DNA of 64,000 nt from Sulfitobacter sp. DSM 110093 (GCF_022788715.1 NZ_CP085167.1:62001-126000); one strand, 5' to 3'. Shown: positions 1-9,446, counted from the stretch's first letter. Numbers and translations are program-made. The notes: generated by a model from the sequence alone, not told the origin.

Positions 1-123
1 ACTTACGGCCGTATCAGAAAAATTATCGTCTGACGCTTCGGCCATGGCAGTGGCATATGCATCGGCGCAAGCACCACCCGTAACCATCGCCAAGGCGATT
101 AGGGTGCTTGTCATACTTCTCAT
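1..123 (-). CDS. exported protein, N-terminal fragment cut by window edge
   Basis: Reading the minus strand from 123 gives 41 codons that run off the left edge with no stop. The start reads MRSMTSTLIALAMVTGGACA, a short basic head followed by a hydrophobic stretch, which looks like a Sec signal peptide; residues after it are acidic and serine-rich. A GGGGGA purine run lies about 7 bases upstream of the ATG at 123 and supports this start; a second in-frame ATG at 114 is possible. What the mature protein does cannot be told from this fragment. Confidence 0.5.
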   Translation of the reverse strand, partial: MRSMTSTLIALAMVTGGACADAYATAMAEASDDNFSDTAVS

Positions 124-187
124 CTAATTCATCCCCCATATGCAGCCGTTACACTCACGACAAAGGAGGACAGAAGTTTCAAATTTA

Positions 188-886
188 TTAGTTTAATTTT
201 ATCCGCTTGGTGAAAAGCTTCTCATAATAGGGCATAGCCTCTTCCAAGACCTCTTGTTGAGCGCGGTCGAGTTCCTTCAATGCTCCTTCGGGGCCAGCAA
301 AACCGGTGCTTTTGTGGATTGTCCCGTACCAATGCGGCGCCCATACGCCGTCTTCAGGTCGTGGCCCGGCAGACCAGCGCAACATTGCGGGATCAAAGGT
401 TAAATTTAGCGCCGCGCATAGCTTGCGCAGCATACCTTCGGGGTTCGCGCGGATATCGGCACTATCAATGATCACCCCGCCAAGATGTTCATACAACATG
501 GCCTGACGTTCAAAACCAATATCGGCTAAGCTCGGCTCTTCGCGTTTTTCTGCGTAGCTGGAGATCACCCGCGCGGGATGCCGGATGAGGTGAACGTTCA
601 CACAATCCTTCGCCCAATCCAGCGGGAACCCATCGATCATATGCTGCGCCATATGTTTCATATAAAGATGCCGCGCGCCGTCCTGTACAAACCCATTGGG
701 GACCAATGCAGGGTCTTGTTCCTGTGCAGCCAGCACCACGCCGCGCATCGGGTGGTCCAGACCAGTGACCTTCAGATAGGCTGCATAAAAAGGCTCATCT
801 ATCGCGGTAAAGTCCTGACGCGCCCCAAAACTATACATCATCGCCGTACTCAAATTGCGTGGCCCGGACCACATCGCGATACGCAT
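188..886 (-). CDS. sulfotransferase-family P-loop protein
   Basis: A 232-residue protein resembling the sulfotransferase fold. Residues 6-20 (WSGPRNLSTAMMYSF) occupy the place of the 5'-phosphosulfate-binding loop that binds PAPS in sulfotransferases, and residues 99-112 (HLIRHPARVISSYA) resemble the 3'-phosphate-binding motif with its Arg and Ser. Related bacterial proteins are usually annotated only as sulfotransferase family or as P-loop proteins, and the acceptor is unknown. No signal peptide or membrane segment is seen, so it should be cytoplasmic. The ATG at 886 is preceded by GGGAGAG. It is divergent from msrA, with about 150 bases between them. The family call is fairly safe; the reaction is not. 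Confidence 0.65.
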   Translation of the reverse strand: MRIAMWSGPRNLSTAMMYSFGARQDFTAIDEPFYAAYLKVTGLDHPMRGVVLAAQEQDPALVPNGFVQDGARHLYMKHMAQHMIDGFPLDWAKDCVNVHLIRHPARVISSYAEKREEPSLADIGFERQAMLYEHLGGVIIDSADIRANPEGMLRKLCAALNLTFDPAMLRWSAGPRPEDGVWAPHWYGTIHKSTGFAGPEGALKELDRAQQEVLEEAMPYYEKLFTKRIKLN

Positions 887-1039
887 GACACTCTCCCAAT
901 TGCAGTTCAGCCCGCGAGGCTAGAAAGATCACCGCTCTAAGCCAAGTGGTAAATTGCCTTCACCACAGCGTGACTTTCCCCGTCTCGGCCTTGCGCTACC
1001 TACGTCTCAGCGGCAACCCTATGCCAGAGGAGGACCACC

Positions 1040-1705
1040 ATGTTCCGAAAATCAATGTTCAAACCCGCGATCCTGACCCTTGCCATCACACTTGGGTTCG
1101 TGGCGCAAAACCGCCCCGCTGCAGCGGCAGAGACTGAAGTGCTCACCGTAGCAGGCGGCTGCTTTTGGTGTGTAGAAGCGGATTTTGAATCCGTGAAAGG
1201 CGTAAAAGAAGCCGTTTCAGGCTTTGCAGGCGGCCGCACCAAAAACCCCACTTACAAAGAAGTCACCGGCGGCAACACCGGCCACTATGAGGCGGTGCAG
1301 ATCCAATTCGACCCTGCCGTGGTCAGCCGCAATACGCTGCTCGATCTGTTTTTCCGTTCGGTTGATCCTACGGACGCGGGCGGTCAGTTTTGTGACCGTG
1401 GGGATAGCTATCGCACAGCAATCTTTGCTGGCAACGCCGCCCAGAAAAGCGCGGCAGAAGAAGCAAAGGCCGGAGCACAGGCCGCACTTGGCACCCAGAT
1501 CGTGACCCCGATCCTTGGCGATACACCCTTCTATCCGGCCGAAGATTACCACCAAGACTACTACAAAAGCAGCGAACGACTTGCGTTCAGCAGTGTTGGT
1601 GTAGCGGTTAAGAAATCTGTGGCCTACAAACGCTATCGCAACGGCTGTGGCCGTGATGCGCGCGTAAAACAGCTTTGGGGCAGCGCTGCGCCCTTTGTCA
1701 AATAA
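1040..1705 (+). CDS. msrA: peptide-methionine (S)-S-oxide reductase, exported
   Basis: MsrA reduces methionine S-sulfoxide in oxidised proteins. The active-site motif GCFWC is at residues 40-44 with the catalytic Cys in second place; GHYEAV (81-86) and YHQDYY (170-175) are further family signatures, and Cys203 in GCGRD near the C-terminus is a likely recycling cysteine. Residues 1-30 form a basic and hydrophobic leader ending in PAAAA, a Sec signal peptide, so the 221-residue enzyme is probably periplasmic rather than cytoplasmic. AGAGGAGG sits 7-8 bases before the ATG and fixes the start. It stands alone, convergent with the ribokinase-family gene 15 bases downstream. Confidence 0.92.
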   Translation: MFRKSMFKPAILTLAITLGFVAQNRPAAAAETEVLTVAGGCFWCVEADFESVKGVKEAVSGFAGGRTKNPTYKEVTGGNTGHYEAVQIQFDPAVVSRNTLLDLFFRSVDPTDAGGQFCDRGDSYRTAIFAGNAAQKSAAEEAKAGAQAALGTQIVTPILGDTPFYPAEDYHQDYYKSSERLAFSSVGVAVKKSVAYKRYRNGCGRDARVKQLWGSAAPFVK

Positions 1706-1720
1706 GCTCTAATTCATCAG

Positions 1721-2596
1721 TTAGATACTAAAATCATGATCTCCGATCTCTTTCAGGTCGGGGATCACATCTGCAGTTCCGTGGCGCGTGACCATCAAGG
1801 CTCCGGCCCGCATCGCCAGATCGATTGCCTGCGGCATGTTCATTCCCCGGTCCAGCCCGGCCACCAGATAACCAGTAAAAGTGTCCCCCGCCCCCGTCGT
1901 ATCCACTGCATCAACCTTATAAGCGGGGAAAGATTCAACACGGTGTGCGTTGTTAGAGACCCATTCGCAGCCTTCCGAACCCAACGTCACCACGATATCA
2001 TCGACGGGCAATTGACGCAGCTCACCCCCGGTGGCGGCCCGAAGCTGCGCTGCTTCGACCTCGTTTAGCACCAGCAGATCAATCTGTTCGATGATTGCTG
2101 TCACGGCCTCGGGATCAAACGGTGCCGCCGCATAGGCCAGATGCAAGCCCAAAGTCTTGGCCGTCTGCGCTGCGAAACGCTGACCGTTGGTTTCGTTTTG
2201 CATCAACAGCCAGTCGCCCGCAGATGCCTCACTCAGCGCCGCGCCTATCATCTCTTCGGTGATTTCATGATTGGTGCCGGGGAAGATAACGATATTGTTC
2301 TCACCTTCCAGATCCACCGCGATATTGGCATGGCCCGTCACGCCCTCCATCAGGGTGATATGCGCCGTTTCCACCCCATATTCCAGCAGCCGCTCCAACG
2401 CCCAGCCGCCATCGGCACCAAGCGCACCAACATGCATGATGCGCGTCCCGGCCCGCGCGGCGGCGACCGACATATTGGCCCCCTTACCGCCCAGACCCTG
2501 ACGGAAATCACGGGCTGAAACCGTCTCTCCCGGTCCCGGCAGATGAGGAAGCAAATAAAAGTTATCCGCGTTAATAGAGCCGAGGTTCCAGATCAT
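1721..2596 (-). CDS. ribokinase-family (PfkB) carbohydrate kinase
   Basis: A 291-residue PfkB-fold sugar kinase. The first family signature is visible as GGKGAN at 36-41, and the second as DTTGAGDTF at 232-240, where Asp238 is the catalytic base and the Gly-Ala-Gly forms the anion hole. Overall pattern is closest to ribokinases, which phosphorylate ribose with ATP, but the true sugar or nucleoside cannot be told. Its ATG overlaps the stop of the malic enzyme gene by one base (TGATG), so the two are almost certainly cotranscribed and translationally coupled. No sugar transporter or nucleosidase gene lies nearby to hint at the substrate. Confidence 0.8.
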   Translation of the reverse strand: MIWNLGSINADNFYLLPHLPGPGETVSARDFRQGLGGKGANMSVAAARAGTRIMHVGALGADGGWALERLLEYGVETAHITLMEGVTGHANIAVDLEGENNIVIFPGTNHEITEEMIGAALSEASAGDWLLMQNETNGQRFAAQTAKTLGLHLAYAAAPFDPEAVTAIIEQIDLLVLNEVEAAQLRAATGGELRQLPVDDIVVTLGSEGCEWVSNNAHRVESFPAYKVDAVDTTGAGDTFTGYLVAGLDRGMNMPQAIDLAMRAGALMVTRHGTADVIPDLKEIGDHDFSI

Positions 2597-4893
2597 CAGC
2601 CCACCTTACAGGCCGCAAGAATGGCCATGTTGAGAATGTCATTCGCCGTAGAGGTCGAAGAGCAAATCTGGATCGACTTATCGAGCCCCGTAAGAATCGG
2701 ACCGATCACCGTCGCCCCCGCCATTTCCTGCATCAGCTTGACCGAAATGCTGGCCGAGTGCCGCGCAGGCACGACCAAAATATTGGCAGGACCAGTGAGC
2801 CGCGAGAATGGGTAGTTCGCTTGGCTGGCTGCGTTCAGCGCCACATCCACCGTCATCTCGCCTTCGTATTCAAAGTCAACGCCGCGCCGATCAAGCACTT
2901 CGGGGGCAAGATGCATTTTCTCGGCCCGTTCAGATACCGGATACCCGAAAGTAGAGAAGCTGACGAAAGCTACACGCGGCTCAAGCCCCAGATGCCGTGC
3001 CACCCGCGCACCGCTTTCGGCGATATTGGCCAGGTCATTCTCGTCCGGCCACTCATGCACAAGTGTATCAGCGATAAAGACGATACGTCCCTTATGCAGT
3101 AATGCCGTGATCCCAGCGGCACCTGCTTCGGCATTGGCATCAAACACGTGGTTTAACCGTTCCAAAACATGCGCGGACTTGCGGGTGGCCCCGGTCACCA
3201 GACCATCGCCATGGCCATGTGCCAGCATCAGCGCCGCATAGACGTGGCGGTCGCGCGAGGCGAGGCGGTGGATATCTTTGCGGTCAAACCCTTTGCGCTG
3301 CAAGCGGCCATATAGGAAATCTTTGTACGTCTCCAAATGCTGGGTATTGGCAGCGTTCACCACTTCCAACTCGCGCACTGCGTCTTCCATGCCGGAGGCT
3401 TCGAGTTTCGCGCGTACATCCTCTTCGCGGCCTACGACCAACGCTTTGCCCAACCCGGCGCGTTGATACATCACCGCCGCACGCAGAACCTTGGGGTCAT
3501 CGCCTTCTGCAAAGATCATCCGTGCTTGGTTCGCCCGCGCCCGTGCATTGATTCCACGCAGAATGCTCGCGGTCGGATCCATCCGTGATTTTAGGCCCAG
3601 TTCGTAAGCGTCCATATCAATTATCGGACGGCGCGCAGCACCGGTGTCCATCCCTGCCTTGGCGACTGCGGGCGGAATACGGTGAATCAAGCGTGGGTCA
3701 AAAGGCGTGGGGATGATGTAATCACGCCCAAAGGTCAGTGTCTTACCATAGGCCAGCGCGACTTCGTCCGGCACATCCTCACGGGCCAATTGCGCCAATG
3801 CGTGCGCACAGGCGATCTTCATCTCGTCGTTGATGGCCCGCGCATGGATGTCCAGCGCACCACGGAAGAGATAGGGAAAGCCCAGCACGTTGTTGACCTG
3901 ATTAGGGTAATCCGAACGTCCGGTGGCAACGATGGCGTCCATCCGAACCTCATGTGCCTCTTCCGGCGTGATCTCTGGATCAGGGTTCGCCATGGCAAAG
4001 ATCACCGGATTGTCGGCCATAGAGGCTACCATGTCGGGCGTCACAGCGCCTTTCACAGAGACGCCAAGGAAAACATCCGCTCCCTTCATCGCCTCTTCGA
4101 GACTCCGCAGCTCGGTGTTCGCGGCATGGGCCGACTTCCACTGGTTCATCCCCTCGGTACGGCCTTGATAAATCACACCTTTGGTATCGCACATGATGCA
4201 ATTGTCATGTTTCGCACCCATCGCTTTCAGCAGTTCCAAACAAGCGATCCCAGCGGCCCCTGCACCGTTCAGCACGATCCGCACATCTTCGATCTTTTTG
4301 CCCGACAGGTGCAGCGCGTTGATCAAACCGGCGGCACAGATCACCGCTGTCCCGTGCTGGTCGTCATGGAAGACGGGGATGTCCATTTCTTCCTTCAGAC
4401 GCTGTTCGATGATGAAACACTCAGGCGCTTTGATGTCTTCGAGGTTGATGCCACCAAAGGTCGGCCCCATCAGCTTGCAGGCATTAATGAAGGCTTCGGT
4501 ATCCTCGGTATCCAGTTCAATATCGATAGAGTTCACATCGGCGAAGCGTTTGAACAGCACCGCCTTGCCCTCCATCACCGGCTTGGACGCCAGCGCGCCG
4601 AGGTTCCCCAAGCCCAGCACCGCCGTCCCGTTGGAGATCACTGCGACGAGGTTGCCTTTGTTAGTATAATCATAAGCCGTTTCGGGGTTTTCCGCGATCG
4701 CCTCGCAGGGCACGGCCACACCGGGGGAATAGGCAAGGCTAAGGTCGCGCTGCGTGGTCATCGGCACGGTGGCCGAGATCTCGAACTTGCCGGGCGTCGG
4801 TTCAAGGTGAAAGGCAAGCGCCTCTTCAGAGGTGATACGGTTCTTTCTTGTCACGACATAACCCTTTTTCTGCTTCCAAATCTTCTTAGCCAC
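2596..4893 (-). CDS. maeB: NADP-dependent malic enzyme, fused to phosphotransacetylase-like domain
   Basis: Malic enzyme oxidatively decarboxylates malate to pyruvate. At 765 residues it has the long MaeB architecture: a malic domain with SPGVAVPCEA (56-65), FHDDQHGTA (175-183, metal and substrate region) and the nucleotide-binding GAGAAG (210-215), followed from about residue 430 by a phosphotransacetylase-like domain that in this family is regulatory (acetyl-CoA sensing) rather than catalytic. The start is GTG at 4893 with no clear Shine-Dalgarno sequence, but no better start is available and the reading MAKKIWKQKKGY fits. It is divergent from mutS and leads a two-gene operon with the PfkB kinase. 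Confidence 0.93.
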   Translation of the reverse strand: MAKKIWKQKKGYVVTRKNRITSEEALAFHLEPTPGKFEISATVPMTTQRDLSLAYSPGVAVPCEAIAENPETAYDYTNKGNLVAVISNGTAVLGLGNLGALASKPVMEGKAVLFKRFADVNSIDIELDTEDTEAFINACKLMGPTFGGINLEDIKAPECFIIEQRLKEEMDIPVFHDDQHGTAVICAAGLINALHLSGKKIEDVRIVLNGAGAAGIACLELLKAMGAKHDNCIMCDTKGVIYQGRTEGMNQWKSAHAANTELRSLEEAMKGADVFLGVSVKGAVTPDMVASMADNPVIFAMANPDPEITPEEAHEVRMDAIVATGRSDYPNQVNNVLGFPYLFRGALDIHARAINDEMKIACAHALAQLAREDVPDEVALAYGKTLTFGRDYIIPTPFDPRLIHRIPPAVAKAGMDTGAARRPIIDMDAYELGLKSRMDPTASILRGINARARANQARMIFAEGDDPKVLRAAVMYQRAGLGKALVVGREEDVRAKLEASGMEDAVRELEVVNAANTQHLETYKDFLYGRLQRKGFDRKDIHRLASRDRHVYAALMLAHGHGDGLVTGATRKSAHVLERLNHVFDANAEAGAAGITALLHKGRIVFIADTLVHEWPDENDLANIAESGARVARHLGLEPRVAFVSFSTFGYPVSERAEKMHLAPEVLDRRGVDFEYEGEMTVDVALNAASQANYPFSRLTGPANILVVPARHSASISVKLMQEMAGATVIGPILTGLDKSIQICSSTSTANDILNMAILAACKVG

Positions 4894-5023
4894 GAACAGA
4901 GTTCAGCACAACGCAAGCGCCGCGTCAGGGAAAATCGCACGACAAAGACCGCCCATCGCGCTGCACCCCCCTTTCGCTGCGTCGGGGGGTTTTGTAGGGT
5001 CTGCGCTGCAACAGGGGGCAGCC

Positions 5024-7669
5024 GTGCAGACAGAAAAAGTAACGCCAATGATGGCGCAATATCTTGAGCTTAAAGCGGACCACGCGGATGCGCTGTTGTT
5101 CTACCGCATGGGCGATTTCTATGAGATGTTTTTCGATGACGCCGTTGCCGCGGCCGAAGCATTGGATATCGCGCTGACCAAACGTGGCAAGCATCAGGGT
5201 AAAGACATCGCCATGTGCGGCGTGCCGGTCCATGCCGCCGAAGGCTATCTGCTGACCCTGATCCGCAAAGGGTTTCGCGTAGCTGTCTGTGAGCAGATGG
5301 AAAGCCCAGCCGAGGCCAAGAAGCGCGGGTATAAGTCGGTCGTGAAGCGCGATGTGGTGCGGCTGGTCACACCCGGCACGCTGACCGAAGAGAGCCTGTT
5401 GGAAGCGCGCCGCCATAACTACCTCGCCGCCTTTGCCGAAGTGCGGGATGCCTGCGCAATGGCGTGGGTCGATATCTCAACCGGGGCGTTTCACGTGATG
5501 CCACTGGCGCAGGTTCGTCTTGGGCCAGAACTAGCGCGGCTTTCCCCGTCTGAGTTGATCGTTTCCGAGGCAAAAGAGAATGAATTGCACGAGGTCGTCT
5601 CTGATTTCGGCATTGCACTGACTGGGCTGGCGCGATCCGCGTTTGACAGCACTAGCGCTGAAAAACGTATCTGCGATCTGTTCGATATTGCCACGTTAGA
5701 GGCGTTCGGGACCTTCACCCGCGCCGAAGTTTCCGCGATGGGAGCGGTAATAGAATACCTCACGATCACGCAGCGCGGCAACTTGCCCCTGCTGCGCCCC
5801 CCACAGAAAGAGGCCGAAGCCCGTACCGTTCAGATCGATGCGGCGACCCGACGCAATCTGGAACTGACACATTCGCTTAACGGCGGACGCGCCGGGTCGC
5901 TCCTGTCGATCATGGACAATACCGCAACAGCCGGGGGCGCGCGTCTGTTGGAGCGGCGGATCTCAAGCCCCTCGCGGGTGGTCGATGTGGTCAACGCCCG
6001 CGCCGATGCGGTCAGCTTTGCTTTTGACACCCCCCGCGTGGCGCAGGATATCCGCGAACGTCTGCGCAATGTGCCCGATCTTGACCGCGCGTTGTCACGT
6101 CTTTCATTGGATCGTGGGGGCCCGCGCGACCTTGCCGCTATTCGCAACGGCCTAATCGAAGCTGAGGCATTGCATCAGTCCCTAACCCAGCACGATCTGC
6201 CAGATCTTCTACGCGACGCCGCCGAAGGGCTGCAAGGCCATGGCGATCTGATTGACCTGTTGGATCAGGGTCTGGTGGCAGAGCCGCCCTTGATGGTGCG
6301 CGATGGTGGTTTCATCGCGCCGGGGTACGATGAAGACCTAGACGCCGCGCGTGAGCTACGCGACGAAGGCCGCGGCGTCATCGCTGGCATGCAGCAGCAA
6401 TTTGTCTCTGATACCGGGATTTCTTCGCTGAAAATTAAGCATAATAACGTGCTGGGCTACTTCATCGAATGCACCTCGACCCACGCGGAAAAAATGCTCT
6501 CTGCTCCGCTGTCAGAGACGTTTATCCACCGTCAAACAACCGCCAATCAAGTACGCTTTACCACGGTCGAACTGTCAGAGTTGGAGACTAAAATCCTTAA
6601 CGCTGGCAATCATGCGCAGGAAATTGAGAAACGGCTCTATGAACGTCTACGAAGTGCGATCTTAGATCAGGCCGCCGAGATCGGCCAAGCGTCTTCCGGT
6701 CTGGCCGAAGTCGATCTGGCCGCTGCATTGGCTGACCTCGCCCGTAGCGAAAACTGGACCCGCCCCCGCGTCGACATGAGCCGCGCATTTGAGATCGAAG
6801 GCGGGCGGCATCCGGTTGTAGAGCGTGCATTGGCACAGCAATCAGGTGAACCCTTTATCGCCAATGATTGCGATTTGGGGGCTGAGGGTGACGCCGCTAA
6901 TATCTGGCTGCTAACCGGCCCCAACATGGCGGGTAAATCGACATTTCTCCGCCAAAACGCTTTGATTGCGCTGATGGCCCAGATGGGCAGCTTCGTGCCC
7001 GCAAGCTCGGCCCATATCGGCATCGTCAGCCAGTTGTTTAGCCGCGTTGGTGCGTCGGATGATTTAGCGCGGGGTCGCTCGACCTTTATGGTTGAAATGG
7101 TCGAAACAGCCGCGATCCTGAACCAAGCAGACGACCGTGCGCTGGTGATCCTTGATGAGATCGGGCGCGGCACGGCCACCTATGACGGCTTGTCAATCGC
7201 ATGGGCCACGCTTGAGCATCTGCACGACGTGAACCGCGCTCGCGCGCTATTTGCCACGCATTACCACGAAATGACGGCGCTGGCGGGCAAGCTGCCAGGG
7301 GTCGACAATGCCACGGTGGCGGTCAAGGAATGGGAGGGCGAGGTCGTCTTTTTGCACGAGGTGCGCAAGGGTGCCGCTGATCGGTCCTACGGCGTGCAAG
7401 TGGCGCAGCTGGCAGGCCTGCCCGCCCCGGTCATCGCCCGCGCCCGTGTGGTGCTCGAAGCGTTAGAAAAGGGCGAACGCGAAGGTGGCGCCACTCAGAA
7501 AACGCTAATCGACGACCTGCCGCTCTTTGCGGTCAGCCCTGCCCCACAGCCGAAGGCGAGCAAATCCTCCGCAGTTGAGGAAAAACTGAAAGAGATCATC
7601 CCCGATGAACTTTCCCCCCGTGAAGCGCTTGAGCTGATCTATAAACTTAAAGAGGCGGCCAAATCCTGA
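5024..7669 (+). CDS. mutS: DNA mismatch repair protein MutS
   Basis: MutS recognises mismatches after replication and recruits MutL. The 881-residue protein shows the mismatch-reading motif FYE at 32-34 (DFYEMFF), the Walker A loop GPNMAGKS at 632-639, and the Walker B/signature DEIGRGTATYDG from 711. The C-terminus ends in a helix-turn-helix-like dimerisation segment (SPREALELIYKL). The start is taken as GTG at 5024, with CAGGGGG about 7 bases upstream; an ATG at 5048 would give a protein eight residues shorter and cannot be excluded. The stop codon sits in the loop of a terminator-like hairpin shared with convergent grpE. Confidence 0.97.
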   Translation: MQTEKVTPMMAQYLELKADHADALLFYRMGDFYEMFFDDAVAAAEALDIALTKRGKHQGKDIAMCGVPVHAAEGYLLTLIRKGFRVAVCEQMESPAEAKKRGYKSVVKRDVVRLVTPGTLTEESLLEARRHNYLAAFAEVRDACAMAWVDISTGAFHVMPLAQVRLGPELARLSPSELIVSEAKENELHEVVSDFGIALTGLARSAFDSTSAEKRICDLFDIATLEAFGTFTRAEVSAMGAVIEYLTITQRGNLPLLRPPQKEAEARTVQIDAATRRNLELTHSLNGGRAGSLLSIMDNTATAGGARLLERRISSPSRVVDVVNARADAVSFAFDTPRVAQDIRERLRNVPDLDRALSRLSLDRGGPRDLAAIRNGLIEAEALHQSLTQHDLPDLLRDAAEGLQGHGDLIDLLDQGLVAEPPLMVRDGGFIAPGYDEDLDAARELRDEGRGVIAGMQQQFVSDTGISSLKIKHNNVLGYFIECTSTHAEKMLSAPLSETFIHRQTTANQVRFTTVELSELETKILNAGNHAQEIEKRLYERLRSAILDQAAEIGQASSGLAEVDLAAALADLARSENWTRPRVDMSRAFEIEGGRHPVVERALAQQSGEPFIANDCDLGAEGDAANIWLLTGPNMAGKSTFLRQNALIALMAQMGSFVPASSAHIGIVSQLFSRVGASDDLARGRSTFMVEMVETAAILNQADDRALVILDEIGRGTATYDGLSIAWATLEHLHDVNRARALFATHYHEMTALAGKLPGVDNATVAVKEWEGEVVFLHEVRKGAADRSYGVQVAQLAGLPAPVIARARVVLEALEKGEREGGATQKTLIDDLPLFAVSPAPQPKASKSSAVEEKLKEIIPDELSPREALELIYKLKEAAKS

Positions 7670-7679
7670 CCGCCTCTTT
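7649..7679. terminator. bidirectional hairpin terminator between mutS and grpE
   Basis: A 10-bp perfect stem, AAAGAGGCGG (7649-7658) with CCGCCTCTTT (7670-7679), and an 11-base loop that contains the mutS stop codon. The A/T ends of the stem can serve as U-tracts in both directions, so it can end mutS transcripts and those of convergent hrcA-grpE. Confidence 0.65.
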
Positions 7680-7698
7680 CAAAGATATCTGACTGAGC

Positions 7699-8262
7699 TT
7701 AGCTCGCCGGGGTCGAAGACACCCCAACCTGCGCGGGGCGCAGCAGACGGTCGTGCAGCATGAAGCCTTCGGCGGCGACCTGAATGATCTCGCCCGCCAC
7801 GGTGCCAGGCACGGGGGCCTCAAACATCGCTTCGTGGTGCTTCGGGTCGAACTTATCGCCAACCTCGGGTGCAATCACTTCGATGCCGTGCTTTTTGAAA
7901 ACGCTTAGCAGCTCACGCATTGTCAGCTGGATACCCTCCAACAACGGACCCAAGGCTTCGCGCTGTTCATCCGTCGTGGTTTCCAACGCGCGTTTCATGT
8001 TGTCGTAGACCGGCAGCATGTCGCGGGCCAGCTTAGAGCCGCCGTAGTTCTCGGCTTCGCGCCGGTCTTTGTCGGACCGCTTGCGCGCGTTCTCTGCATC
8101 GGCCAGCGCGCGCATGAAACGGTCACGATACTGGTCGCGCTCGGCGCGCAACTCTTCCACCGCAAGGGCTTCTTCGTCGATCTCGGCCATGTCTTCGGCG
8201 TATTCTTCAGCTTCGGCGCTGTCGATCTCGTCCAAAAAGTCGTTTTCTTTCGGCTCTGCCAT
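7699..8262 (-). CDS. grpE: GrpE, nucleotide exchange factor for DnaK
   Basis: GrpE drives ADP release from DnaK. The 187-residue protein has an acidic N-terminal region, a long charged helix (about 35-110) for dimerisation, and the C-terminal beta domain with the family signature around KFDPKHHEAMFEAP and the closing segment EGFMLHDRLLRPAQV. It lies 9 bases downstream of hrcA in the same orientation, the normal hrcA-grpE heat-shock arrangement. dnaK and dnaJ are not in the window. Confidence 0.95.
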   Translation of the reverse strand: MAEPKENDFLDEIDSAEAEEYAEDMAEIDEEALAVEELRAERDQYRDRFMRALADAENARKRSDKDRREAENYGGSKLARDMLPVYDNMKRALETTTDEQREALGPLLEGIQLTMRELLSVFKKHGIEVIAPEVGDKFDPKHHEAMFEAPVPGTVAGEIIQVAAEGFMLHDRLLRPAQVGVSSTPAS

Positions 8263-8271
8263 GTTCCACCT

Positions 8272-9336
8272 CTAGTTCCGGTCGGAAATCAGCTTTCCCA
8301 CCAGTTGTGCCGTGTAATTCACAATCGGCACGATACGTCCATAATTTAAGCGTGTCGGGCCAATGACACCCACGGCTCCGATCACCTTACGATCAGCGTT
8401 CATATAAGGGGAAACGACCAGAGAGGAACCCGAAAGTGAGAAAAGTTTGTTTTCTGACCCGATAAAAATGCGCACACCGTCCCCATCTTCGGCCAGTTCG
8501 AGGAATTCGGCAATGTCCCGCTTGCGCTCTAGGTCGTCAAACAGGCTGCGGATACGGTCGAGGTCTTCGGCCTCCCCCTCTCCACTCAGCAGATTCGACC
8601 TGCCTCGGACGATCAAGCGTTCAGGATGCTCCCCTTCCCCGTCCCACAGGACCGCGCCACTTTCGACCAGTTGCTGCGCCAGCACGTCAATCTCTTGGCG
8701 GCGCTTGGCGATCTCTTGTTTGATGCTTCGCTGCAATTCACTGATCGTCTTTCCTTCGACAAAGGCGTTGAGAAAATTCGCCGCCTCACGCATCGAACTT
8801 GGGGTTTGGCCCGGCGGCGGGGTAAACAGCCGGTTTTCCACATGCCCATCCGAGAAAACCAACACCACCAGCGCCCGATCCGGCGAAAGTGAGACAAATT
8901 CGATGTGTTTGATCGGCGCTTCGTGCTTTGGCGTCAACACTAAGGAAGCGCCATGAGTAACGCCCGATAGGGCCGAACCGATACGATCCAACAACCCACC
9001 GACATCAGAGGAATTGTTACCCAATGTCGCGTCGATCTTCTCGCGGTCCAGCTCAGTAGGGTCGCCAATCTCGATCATGCTATCGACGAACATCCGCAAT
9101 CCCAACTGCGTCGGAATACGCCCGGCAGAGACATGCGGACTGTCCAACAGACCCAGATATTCGAGATCTTGCATCACATTGCGGATCGTCGCAGCGGACA
9201 CTTTTTCACTGAAATCCCGCGTGAGCGTCCGCGAACCGACCGGATCACCGTTTTCCAGATATCCTTCTACCACCCGGCGAAACACTTCGCGGGACCGGTC
9301 ATTCATGTCTTTCAGCAGTTCAGGCGTGTTTTTCAT
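8272..9336 (-). CDS. hrcA: heat-inducible transcription repressor HrcA
   Basis: HrcA represses chaperone operons by binding CIRCE inverted repeats and needs GroEL for activity. The 354-residue product has an N-terminal winged helix (SREVFRRVVEGYLENG, then DFSEKVSAATIRNVMQDLE) and the longer GAF-like and dimerisation portions typical of the family. It is the first gene of hrcA-grpE. A good sigma-70-type promoter lies just upstream. I could not find a CIRCE repeat (TTAGCACTC-N9-GAGTGCTAA) upstream, so this operon may not be autoregulated; groESL is elsewhere. Confidence 0.95.
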   Translation of the reverse strand: MKNTPELLKDMNDRSREVFRRVVEGYLENGDPVGSRTLTRDFSEKVSAATIRNVMQDLEYLGLLDSPHVSAGRIPTQLGLRMFVDSMIEIGDPTELDREKIDATLGNNSSDVGGLLDRIGSALSGVTHGASLVLTPKHEAPIKHIEFVSLSPDRALVVLVFSDGHVENRLFTPPPGQTPSSMREAANFLNAFVEGKTISELQRSIKQEIAKRRQEIDVLAQQLVESGAVLWDGEGEHPERLIVRGRSNLLSGEGEAEDLDRIRSLFDDLERKRDIAEFLELAEDGDGVRIFIGSENKLFSLSGSSLVVSPYMNADRKVIGAVGVIGPTRLNYGRIVPIVNYTAQLVGKLISDRN

Positions 9337-9356
9337 CTATGCTCGCTCTCATGTCT

Positions 9357-9385
9357 AATAAAGGTACAAGCCGGGCAAACGTCAA
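9357..9385 (-). promoter_or_regulatory. predicted sigma-70 promoter of hrcA-grpE
   Basis: On the minus strand TTGACG (9385-9380) and TTTATT (9362-9357) are separated by exactly 17 bases, five and four of six matches to the -35 and -10 consensus. The predicted start of transcription is roughly 15 bases upstream of the hrcA ATG. No RpoH-type or CIRCE element is evident around it. Confidence 0.45.
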
Positions 9386-9446
9386 TCGGGGTTGCATCAA
9401 AGCCTTGTGGGGCGGTATCCCCGGGCAACATTAAAAAGGATATGTC

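Noticed and set aside
3682-5067. Long plus-strand frame of 461 codons opposite maeB.
   Set aside because: It lies over a certain gene, reads as an Arg- and His-rich mirror product without domains, and has no ribosome site.
5486-5501. TTTCACGTGA core in mutS as another parS.
   Set aside because: Only the central ten bases match and four of the outer positions differ; two perfect sites already explain ParB targeting.
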